DNA of 6,973 nucleotides from Dysgonomonas sp. (GTDB taxonomy: Bacteria; Bacteroidota; Bacteroidia; Bacteroidales; Dysgonomonadaceae), in the NCBI GenBank assembly GCA_003523545.1, contig DQAM01000369.1, forward strand, positions 1 to 6,973. The letters are read 5' to 3'. The notes beneath the pieces were generated by a model. That model saw only the letters and a list, made by a program, of their open reading frames with translations, made no database searches and had not been told where the DNA came from. Below are positions 1-5,686 of this stretch, in pieces. Position numbers and translations under genes: made by a program. Within the stretch, counting starts at the first letter, position 1. Every line of letters starts with the position of its first letter.

Positions 1-924
1 AAGGTAGGTGAGCTAATTTCGTTTGTAAATTACCTCATGCAGATACTTATGTCATTAATGATCATGTCTATGGTTATAATGACCATAGCCCGCGCCACAG
101 CTTCGTCGAGGCGTATATTGGAAGTACTCGATACCGAACCTTCCCTGCAAAACACACAGGAAGGTCTTTCGGACAAAAATAGAATAGATATAGGCGAAAT
201 AGAATTCCGGAACGTATGCTTCCGTTATTCAGGAGGAGAAACAGACGTATTACACAATATAAGCTTCCGGATACATCCGGGTGAAACAATAGCTGTGGTC
301 GGTGCAACAGGTTCCGCTAAAACTACTATGGTACAGCTTATCCCCCGGCTTTATGATGCGACAAAAGGAGAAGTACTCATCGATAACAGAAATGTAAAGG
401 AATATAATCTGAATGAGATACACGATAAAGTAGGAATGGTTCTTCAAAAAAATGAACTCTTTACAGGAACCATAGCCGAAAACCTGAGATGGGGAAAACC
501 GGACGCTACTCAACAGGAGTTGGAGGAAGCCGCCCGGACAGCCCAGGCACATGATTTTATCATGTCCTTTACAGAGGGATATGAGACTTTATTGGGAAGA
601 GGCGGAGTTAACCTTTCGGGAGGACAGAAACAGCGTTTGACTATTGCACGCGCCTTGCTAAGGAAACCAAAAATCCTTATATTGGATGACAGCACCAGTG
701 CTGTGGACCTGACTACCGAACAAAGAATCAGGAATAATTTAACCACACTTTTGGAGAATACGACTGTGTTGGTTATAACACAGCGCATCAATACGATGCA
801 GGCAGCAGACCGGATTATCGTTCTCGAAGACGGGGAAATCGATGCCATAGGATCTTCTTCGGAGTTGATGGAGAAATCGGAAGTATACCGCGAAATTTTC
901 AATTCGCAACAGTCCCTCTCATAA
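1..924 (+). CDS. ABC exporter subunit, degenerate half of a heterodimer (5' partial)
   Basis: This is the C-terminal 307 residues of a membrane ABC exporter half-transporter; the frame is open to the window edge, so the start and most of the membrane domain lie upstream. Residues about 10-32 are hydrophobic and fit the last transmembrane helix, followed by the usual linker (RRILEVLD). The ATPase domain then runs in order: Walker A GATGSAKTT (codons 301-327), Q-loop Gln (445-447), signature LSGGQKQR (613-636), Walker B ILILDD (673-690) and D-loop STSAVD. Three catalytic positions are altered: the Walker A Gly before Lys is Ala, the catalytic Glu after Walker B is Asp (688-690), and the switch His is Gln in VITQR (781-783). 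From family knowledge, Asp and Gln at the last two positions mark the non-hydrolysing site of heterodimeric exporters such as TM287 of TM287/288 and BmrC of BmrCD. The active partner should therefore be encoded upstream. The substrate is unknown; drug or lipid export is typical. Confidence 0.93.
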   Translation, partial: KVGELISFVNYLMQILMSLMIMSMVIMTIARATASSRRILEVLDTEPSLQNTQEGLSDKNRIDIGEIEFRNVCFRYSGGETDVLHNISFRIHPGETIAVVGATGSAKTTMVQLIPRLYDATKGEVLIDNRNVKEYNLNEIHDKVGMVLQKNELFTGTIAENLRWGKPDATQQELEEAARTAQAHDFIMSFTEGYETLLGRGGVNLSGGQKQRLTIARALLRKPKILILDDSTSAVDLTTEQRIRNNLTTLLENTTVLVITQRINTMQAADRIIVLEDGEIDAIGSSSELMEKSEVYREIFNSQQSLS

Positions 925-947
925 TATCAGGCCTCTGTAGAAGGTAC

Positions 948-2612
948 TCAATTATATAAAAATCTCTTGATACTTCTTTTCGGAGTTTTCTCAAACTCTT
1001 TATCACGAATAGTAAATCCGCGTATAATACTGTATTTAGGCAGTCGTTTATTTACCTCGTCTATCTCAGCCTGTATCAGCTTTTCCAATGATGACGCATC
1101 TGTAGGGATGTTACTCTTTTTCAATGCGTCTTCATCCAGATAAACAAGAGCATGGAGTTTTCCCTCTCCTCTGTCTACTACAATAGATTCTGCTATGTAA
1201 TCGGTATTACTAAGAACCTGCTCTACTTCTTCCGGGTAGATATTCTGTCCGGACGGCCCGAGGATCATCGATTTGCTTCGTCCTCTGATATAAATAAAAT
1301 TAGAATCGTCCATCACCCCAAGGTCTCCTGTCCTGAGCCAGCCATCCTCCTTCATCACTTCGGCAGTAGCTTCGGGACTCTTATAATATCCTAACATTAC
1401 GTTATCTCCTTTTACCACGATTTCACCTGTTTCTTTACGGGGATCAGAAGAATCGATATAGACTTCCATCCTGTCTACCGGAGTACCGCAGGAAGTAGCC
1501 CTGTAAGTTTCCCAATATTCATACGAAACCAGCGGCCCGCATTCTGTCATGCCGTAACCGACAGTATAAGGAAATTTAATCCGGGTAAGGAAATCCCCTA
1601 CTTCGGGATTCAGAGCAGCCCCTCCTATTACTAATTCGATAAGCTGTCCTCCGAATACCGACATAAGTTGTGCCCTCACTTTAGCATATATACGTTCTTT
1701 TACAATAGGAATTTTCAATAGCGTCTTTACAGGCTGCTTATTCAGTTCCGGAAAGACTTTCCCGGTAATGATCTTTTCTATAATCAACGGCACTGCAATA
1801 ATAAGCGTCGGCTTTACTTTCTGAAAAGCGTTCATTATTATCTGGGGAGATGGCAAACGCGTCAGGAAATGAACATGGCAGCCCTTAGCCAACGATAACA
1901 ATATCTCAAACGCCAGCCCATACATATGCGCCATAGGAAGCATACTGACAAGACCGTCTCCGGCACTTACAAACGGGATCTCTTTTATAGCAAATTCGGT
2001 ATTCGACCACAGGCTACGGTATGGAAGCATCACTCCTTTCGGATTGCTGGTCGTACCCGATGTATAATTGATAAGCGCTAATTCTTCGGGTTGTTCGTCG
2101 TGGAAGTTAATATCATCCTGCGTAAAACCTTTAGGGTATTTTTTATTGAACTCCATCGGCAGCTCGGAACATACCCGGTTCAATTTCTGGGAATTCGATT
2201 TTATTATAGAAAAATCGTCTAGCAGCATGATTTTTTCAACAGCGGGAATTTTGAGCGGATCTACTTTTTCCCATACATGCTCATTGACGAAGAAAACTTT
2301 AGCATCACAATGATTGACTATATTTTCTACGCTTTCGCCATTAAAATCATGTAATATAGTGGTAACAACAGCGCCATAAGTCATTACCGAAAAGAAGGTT
2401 ACAGCCCAGTTGGTGCAATTGCGCCCGCAAAGGGCAATTTTATCACCCTTTTGCACATCCATCGCTTCGAGGATGATATGTAATTCGGCTATCTTTTTTG
2501 CAAAATCCTTGTAGAGAAGTGTACTTCCGTCATAATCGCTGTATGCAGGCCTCTCCCAGTTTTCCCTTATACCTTTTTCGATTAAGCCTAAAAATTTCTT
2601 TTCGTTTTCCAT
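948..2612 (-). CDS. AMP-forming long-chain fatty acyl-CoA ligase
   Basis: A 554-residue member of the ANL adenylating superfamily, predicted to activate a fatty acid with ATP to an acyl-AMP and then transfer it to CoA (cytoplasmic or membrane-associated). Core motifs are in order: A3 phosphate loop YTSGTTSNPKG (183-193), A4 MLPMAHMYG (224-232), A5 GYGMTE (352-357), A7 WLRTGDLG (425-432), A8 GRSKSMI (444-450) followed by GPSGQNIYPEEVE, and a terminal A10-type segment KTPKRSIKR (542-550) with the candidate catalytic lysine. The length is normal and nothing is broken. No signal peptide or carrier-protein domain is visible, which argues against an NRPS module. The ATG at 2610-2612 is close to the start of family homology, and a TATATTTG box lies about 38 bases upstream. 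The stop is TGA, 23 bp from the convergent ABC gene. An acyl-ACP synthetase activity is an alternative, because chain length and acceptor cannot be read from motifs. Confidence 0.92.
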   Translation of the reverse strand: MENEKKFLGLIEKGIRENWERPAYSDYDGSTLLYKDFAKKIAELHIILEAMDVQKGDKIALCGRNCTNWAVTFFSVMTYGAVVTTILHDFNGESVENIVNHCDAKVFFVNEHVWEKVDPLKIPAVEKIMLLDDFSIIKSNSQKLNRVCSELPMEFNKKYPKGFTQDDINFHDEQPEELALINYTSGTTSNPKGVMLPYRSLWSNTEFAIKEIPFVSAGDGLVSMLPMAHMYGLAFEILLSLAKGCHVHFLTRLPSPQIIMNAFQKVKPTLIIAVPLIIEKIITGKVFPELNKQPVKTLLKIPIVKERIYAKVRAQLMSVFGGQLIELVIGGAALNPEVGDFLTRIKFPYTVGYGMTECGPLVSYEYWETYRATSCGTPVDRMEVYIDSSDPRKETGEIVVKGDNVMLGYYKSPEATAEVMKEDGWLRTGDLGVMDDSNFIYIRGRSKSMILGPSGQNIYPEEVEQVLSNTDYIAESIVVDRGEGKLHALVYLDEDALKKSNIPTDASSLEKLIQAEIDEVNKRLPKYSIIRGFTIRDKEFEKTPKRSIKRFLYN

Positions 2613-2649
2613 AATGACGTTTATATGTAAAGATACAAATACTTCAATA

Positions 2650-2657
2650 CAAATATA
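2650..2657 (-). promoter_or_regulatory. Bacteroidota -7 box for the acyl-CoA ligase
   Basis: The minus strand reads TATATTTG, an exact match to the Bacteroidota sigma-ABfr -7 consensus TAnnTTTG. It would place transcription start near 2645 and give a leader of roughly 33 nt. A clear TTTG-type -33 element is not seen at the usual spacing; that region is only T-rich. The box lies within the 215-bp gap after the AraC gene, so the ligase probably has its own promoter rather than depending only on read-through. Confidence 0.55.
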
Positions 2658-2827
2658 ACGAAATATTCATGTTGAAAAAATTCAGATAAGTCTCTTTAAT
2701 TAAATAATTACCAGTCAATGTGATAATCGACTTAGAAGATAGAACGGATTATAAGCCGTATTGGTTTAATCTATAAGAGATTTATAAAGCTTGTATGTAA
2801 TAATTTTGTAAAGAATAATAATAATTA

Positions 2828-3676
2828 TCAGCTAGTCTTTTTAGACTTCCTTATTTTACCGGGAGTATCACCAAAATGGGCTTTACAGAAATCATTGAAA
2901 TGCGCCGGAGATGAAAATCCGTATTCAAAACTGATTTCTTTCAAAGCTTTGGTCATGTTATTTATCTCATGATAAATGAGGTTTGCTTTCTGCTCTTTCA
3001 TCCACTGATAAGCAGATACACCAAAAACTTTCTTAAATCTTTTTACAAACCCGGATAAGCTATAATTAGCAAGTGCAGCCAGCTCTTTTACCGTTTTTAC
3101 CTTATGGTAGTTCTTATGCACAAAATCCGAGAAAGTCAGGTCGTTACTCAGCAACGGATAGAAGAAAGAATACAATTGATCTTTGGTATAGAAACCTCTG
3201 AATATATAGAATAATTCCTTTATTTTAAGTTCGAAGAAAAGCGTACACTTCAACCCTTCCTGGATACAGGCATTCAGCATCCGCAGGTAATCCTGCATTA
3301 CTCCGTTTATATCGAGGAAATGCAGATCGACTTCATCTTTATCACTTTCGTGTAATAATTGCTCCAGTGAATACCGGTCGCAAAGCTGAACATTAGGCGG
3401 TACCTTTACAACGAATAGCTTCGTTTCTTTCTTTGCTACTGATTTAAATTGCGATCCGGAAGGAATAAGGGCTATTTTACCTTGGGTTACTTTCTTATCC
3501 GTGTTTTTCCCGAAAGAAAATACAAGTTCGCCTTCCAATACAAATAAAAGTGTATTTTCGAGGGGAGTCATTTCCCATCCGGCACTTTCCTTAATAGTTT
3601 TGTTTATGATTAATGATTGATCACCTTTACTATAATTGTAACATAAACAATGTTCGTTGATATATAATATACTCAT
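2828..3676 (-). CDS. AraC-family transcriptional regulator with cupin-like sensor domain
   Basis: A 282-residue DNA-binding regulator. The N-terminal half (about 35-90) has the beta-rich pattern of an AraC-type cupin sensor (LLFVLEGELVFSF, then KIALIPSGSQFKSV). The C-terminal ~100 residues are a standard AraC double helix-turn-helix: first HTH around 195-216 (VKELAALANYSLSGFVKRFKKVFG) is split here as VKELAALANYSLSG and FVKRFKKVFG; second HTH around 244-268 contains LKEISFEYGFSSPAHFNDFC and ends near the conserved TPGKIRKS. It is full length. The ATG at 3674-3676 follows an AGGGAA-like purine stretch 6-12 bases upstream, and a TATATTTG box lies further up. The next gene in the same direction, 215 bp away, is the acyl-CoA ligase, so control of that gene is plausible by position only; autoregulation from the long spacer is equally possible. 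The effector cannot be predicted. Confidence 0.93.
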   Translation of the reverse strand: MSILYINEHCLCYNYSKGDQSLIINKTIKESAGWEMTPLENTLLFVLEGELVFSFGKNTDKKVTQGKIALIPSGSQFKSVAKKETKLFVVKVPPNVQLCDRYSLEQLLHESDKDEVDLHFLDINGVMQDYLRMLNACIQEGLKCTLFFELKIKELFYIFRGFYTKDQLYSFFYPLLSNDLTFSDFVHKNYHKVKTVKELAALANYSLSGFVKRFKKVFGVSAYQWMKEQKANLIYHEINNMTKALKEISFEYGFSSPAHFNDFCKAHFGDTPGKIRKSKKTS

Positions 3677-3739
3677 ACTTTTCCCTAAATTCTTGATTAT
3701 AAATTATAGTATTGTCTCCATTCAATTCAGTATATTGCA

Positions 3740-3747
3740 CAAATATA
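3740..3747 (-). promoter_or_regulatory. Bacteroidota -7 box for the AraC gene
   Basis: The minus strand reads TATATTTG, matching TAnnTTTG. A possible -33 element TTG (plus-strand caa at 3770-3772) lies 22 bp upstream, slightly longer than the usual spacing. Predicted transcription start is near 3735, giving a leader of about 58 nt before the ATG at 3676. Confidence 0.55.
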
Positions 3748-3966
3748 CGTTAAAAAAAGCATTTAGATTCAAGTATTTATAATGTTTTTTCACCATGATT
3801 GAAATTAACTATATAGCATCGACAAAATCTGTATCCGTACTGTTAATATATTATTTTTTTCTGAAAATTAACATATATATTATCAAAATAACTCTCAATC
3901 CTGTATAAAACCATATTAAAAAATAATTACACAAAAAAAGAAATGTATTTCAAATTACAGGAAAAA

Positions 3967-3974
3967 CAAAAGTA
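3967..3974 (-). promoter_or_regulatory. Possible second minus-strand -7 box
   Basis: The minus strand reads TACTTTTG, which also fits TAnnTTTG. It lies about 290 bp from the AraC start, immediately downstream (on the minus strand) of the inverted repeat at 3984-4014. It could drive a longer AraC transcript or a small RNA. In sequence this AT-rich, a chance match is quite possible and no -33 element is evident. Confidence 0.2.
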
Positions 3975-3983
3975 ACTTTTAAT

Positions 3984-4014
3984 TCACCTTTTTAATTGCT
4001 CCGTAATTAGGTGA
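3984..4014. repeat. Interrupted inverted repeat (operator- or hairpin-like)
   Basis: Two stacked pairs of complementary arms: outer TCACC (3984-3988) with GGTGA (4010-4014), and inner TAATT (3993-3997) with AATTA (4005-4009). The loop is 7 nt and a 4-nt T bulge sits on the left arm. This gives 10 perfectly paired positions, with GC-containing outer arms that stand out in an AT-rich spacer. It could be an operator dyad or an RNA hairpin; function unknown. Confidence 0.45.
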
Positions 4015-4164
4015 TGGAAAAAACTTACTTTAGCATACTATTACAATTAACAATTAAGCCGTAAATCGACTCAAAAATTATTATCTCAAAAAAAGACGCT
4101 TCCCTACCATAAGCATCTCATAAATATGACAACCGTTATTATCGATACTTAAAAACCTTTTTTA

Positions 4165-4188
4165 GCCTTATTTTATAAAGACATAGGC
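4165..4188. repeat. Inverted repeat just upstream of the lipid-kinase promoter box
   Basis: GCCTTAT (4165-4171) faces ATAGGC (4183-4188), giving six pairs with one bulged T. The dyad occupies the region where the -33 element of the 4200-4207 promoter would sit, so it is placed as an operator or activator site might be. The arms are short and chance is not excluded. Confidence 0.3.
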
Positions 4189-4199
4189 AATTAATTGTA

Positions 4200-4207
4200 T
4201 ATATTTG
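4200..4207 (+). promoter_or_regulatory. Bacteroidota -7 box for the lipid kinase
   Basis: The plus strand reads TATATTTG, an exact TAnnTTTG match. Predicted transcription start is near 4212, with a leader of about 69 nt. No convincing TTTG -33 element is present at the usual distance; the dyad at 4165-4188 occupies part of that region. A 5-bp hairpin, TATCC/GGATA with a GTTT loop (4210-4223), would lie at the very 5' end of the transcript. Confidence 0.55.
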
Positions 4208-4280
4208 CTTATCCGTTTGGATAGTAAATTGTTTTATAAAGGTAAACATTTTTTTTGAAAACAATAAACCAGCATAGTTT

Positions 4281-5225
4281 ATGAGTACCCCAGGAAAGAA
4301 ATCTATATATGTCATCATAAATCCGGTTTCGGGAACGAAATCAAAAAAAAATATCCCGCTGAAAATAAACGAAACGCTGGATGAACATGATATCAAGATT
4401 CTGGAGACACAACATGAAGGACATGCTACCGAATTTGCCCGCGAGGCCGTCAGGAATAATATAGATTATGTGATCGCTGTGGGTGGTGACGGCACTGTCA
4501 ATGAGGTTGCCAAAGGGCTGATAAATACGGATGTTATTCTGGGGATTATCCCAAGCGGGTCGGGAAACGGGCTGGCCCGTGACTTGTATATCCCTATGAA
4601 CCATTCGAAAGCTGTGAAAATTTTACAGGAAGGCGTGGTCGCCAAGATAGACTATGGGATTGCTAATGACAATGTCTTTTTTTGTACGTGCGGTGTGGGA
4701 TTCGATGCTAAAGTGAGTGAGATGGCCGTTTCGAAAGAAAAAAGGGGCGTACTCATGTACGCAAAAAATATCCTTGAAATTTTCAATAATTTTACTCCGG
4801 AGAAATACAAAGTCACTTGCGACGAAGGTGTTTTCGAGGGGGAAGCTTTTGTTGTAACCTGTGCCAATGCATCCCAATACGGCAACAACGCATTTATCGC
4901 TCCGCATGCTGATATCCAGGACGGAAAAATGAATATATCCATATTAAAACCCATCACAGCGCTCGATGTTCCTCAAACGGCGATACAGATGTTTTCTAAA
5001 AACCTCAGCAATAATGACAAGCTTATCGAAATGCTGACAACGGAAGCAGTGATCGAAAGGGAAAAAGAGGGAATGATGCACCTGGACGGCAACGCCATTC
5101 ATACGGATAAAGATATTCATGTAAAGATTGTAAAGCAGGGATTAAATGTACTTGTACCTTCCGAAATACCGAAGGTGACAGCTGATGTACAATCGTTCAT
5201 TACCAATTTAACCCGCTGGATATAA
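4281..5225 (+). CDS. Diacylglycerol/sphingosine kinase-family lipid kinase
   Basis: A 314-residue soluble member of the DAGK/YegS/DgkB fold, predicted to phosphorylate a membrane lipid hydroxyl (diacylglycerol, sphingoid base or similar) with ATP. Family motifs are in place: NPVSG (14-18), the nucleotide-binding GGDGTVNEV (68-76), PSGSGNGLAR (91-100), the APHADIQDGKMNI segment (207-219) and the C-terminal HLDGNA (267-272), whose Asp269 aligns with the catalytic Asp of DgkB/YegS; the usual following Glu (DGE) is Asn here. The length is normal. The start is secure: an in-frame stop (TAG, 4275-4277) immediately precedes the ATG. There is no Shine-Dalgarno sequence; the leader is A/T-rich, common in Bacteroidota. 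Bacteroidales make sphingolipids, so a sphingoid-base kinase is possible, but substrate cannot be read from motifs. It is monocistronic, with divergent and convergent neighbours. Confidence 0.93.
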   Translation: MSTPGKKSIYVIINPVSGTKSKKNIPLKINETLDEHDIKILETQHEGHATEFAREAVRNNIDYVIAVGGDGTVNEVAKGLINTDVILGIIPSGSGNGLARDLYIPMNHSKAVKILQEGVVAKIDYGIANDNVFFCTCGVGFDAKVSEMAVSKEKRGVLMYAKNILEIFNNFTPEKYKVTCDEGVFEGEAFVVTCANASQYGNNAFIAPHADIQDGKMNISILKPITALDVPQTAIQMFSKNLSNNDKLIEMLTTEAVIEREKEGMMHLDGNAIHTDKDIHVKIVKQGLNVLVPSEIPKVTADVQSFITNLTRWI

Positions 5226-5261
5226 TAAAGCTGCAACCACCCTAAGAAAGTTACAGCTTAT
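5225..5261. terminator. Possible bidirectional terminator stem-loop
   Basis: Between two convergent stop codons, AAGCTGcAA (5228-5236) faces TTaCAGCTT (5251-5259) with one mismatch and a 14-nt loop. Allowing one bulge, the outer bases (ATAA with TTAT) extend the pairing. On the minus strand the stem is followed by TTTATTATAT, a moderately U-rich tail that suits the end of the three-gene operon. On the plus strand there is no U-run, so intrinsic termination of the lipid kinase mRNA is less certain. Confidence 0.4.
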
Positions 5262-5286
5262 ACACTTTATATTGTAAGAATAGATT

Positions 5287-5667
5287 TTACCGGTCTTTCG
5301 GCAATACTTCTATCCAGTAGTCGTCCGGATCGTTGATAAAATAAAGGCCCATATCATGGTTCTCGAAACATACGCAATTCATTTCTTTATGATATTTGCG
5401 TATATCGTCGTAATCACCTTCTACCCTGAAACATAAATGGCTTTCGTTTTCTCCCAGTTCGTAGGGTTGCGGATGATCTCTCAACCAGGTCAGTTCCAGC
5501 AAAAAAGGACTCTCCCCATCGGACAGATAGACAAGGATAAACGAACCGTCTGCTGCTTCTTTTCTACGGAACTCTTTCAAACCTAAAGCCTTGTCGTAAA
5601 ATTCTATACTCTTGTTCAGGTCTGTTACATTGATATTAAAATGGTCGAATTTAGCTTTTACCTGCAT
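5287..5667 (-). CDS. Glyoxalase/VOC-family metalloprotein, GloA-like
   Basis: A 126-residue single-domain vicinal-oxygen-chelate protein, close in length to bacterial glyoxalase I (about 135). The two beta-alpha-beta repeats are visible: FDHFNINVTDLNKSIEFY at the start, and ESHLCFRV through NDPDDYWIEV at the end. All four metal-ligand positions of GloA have matching residues: His9, Glu58 (LLELTW), His77 (ESHL) and Glu120 (YWIEV). This supports a metal-dependent lyase/isomerase acting on methylglyoxal-type adducts, probably as a homodimer in the cytoplasm. The thiol cofactor and true substrate are not determined, and the VOC family also holds epimerases and thiol transferases. It is the last gene of a leftward three-gene unit, starting 19 bp after the MBL-fold gene, with an AGAAGAAA purine stretch before the ATG. 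Confidence 0.9.
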   Translation of the reverse strand: MQVKAKFDHFNINVTDLNKSIEFYDKALGLKEFRRKEAADGSFILVYLSDGESPFLLELTWLRDHPQPYELGENESHLCFRVEGDYDDIRKYHKEMNCVCFENHDMGLYFINDPDDYWIEVLPKDR

Positions 5668-5686
5668 AATTTCTTCTTTATCTATT

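Larger units (their letters stand above)
3677..4280. other. 604-bp AT-rich non-coding spacer between divergent genes
   Basis: This stretch separates the AraC gene (leftward) from the lipid kinase (rightward). It is much more AT-rich than the genes: 3841-3900 has only 9 G or C in 60 bases. No reading frame with protein-like composition was found on either strand. It holds a promoter-like box at each end (3740-3747 minus; 4200-4207 plus), a third weaker minus-strand box at 3967-3974, and inverted repeats at 3984-4014, 4165-4188 and 4210-4223. It is long for a divergent promoter region alone, so operators, a long leader or a small RNA are possible, but none can be shown by eye. Confidence 0.7.

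Noticed and set aside
74..902. Antisense open frames opposite the ABC gene
   Set aside because: They overlap a clearly conserved ABC ATPase domain, show no family resemblance and have shadow-like composition.
925..947. Terminator between the convergent ABC and ligase genes
   Set aside because: The 23-bp gap contains only a 6-bp palindrome (AGGCCT) and a 3-bp stem; there is no adequate stem with a U-run on either strand.
2696..2827. Terminator hairpin after the AraC gene (ATAATC/GATTAT around 2722-2757)
   Set aside because: The 6-bp AT-rich stem has an 18-nt loop and no clear U-run after it; not strong enough to call.
3841..3873. Inverted repeat TGTTAAT/ATTAACA with a 19-bp spacer
   Set aside because: The arms are perfect but only 7 bp and nearly all A/T within the most AT-rich part of the window, so chance occurrence is likely.
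4043..4056. Tandem duplication ACAATTA-ACAATTA
   Set aside because: Only two copies of a 7-base AT-rich unit; not a CRISPR or iteron array and readily arises by slippage.
4139..4396. Minus-strand 85-residue frame crossing the spacer into the lipid kinase start
   Set aside because: It overlaps the kinase start and promoter, is low in complexity and resembles no protein; it is best explained by AT-rich spacer plus an antisense shadow.
4281..5225. NAD kinase or phosphofructokinase identity suggested by the GGDGT motif
   Set aside because: The NPVSG and PSGSGNGLAR motifs and the 314-residue layout are those of the DAGK/YegS lipid-kinase family within the same superfamily.
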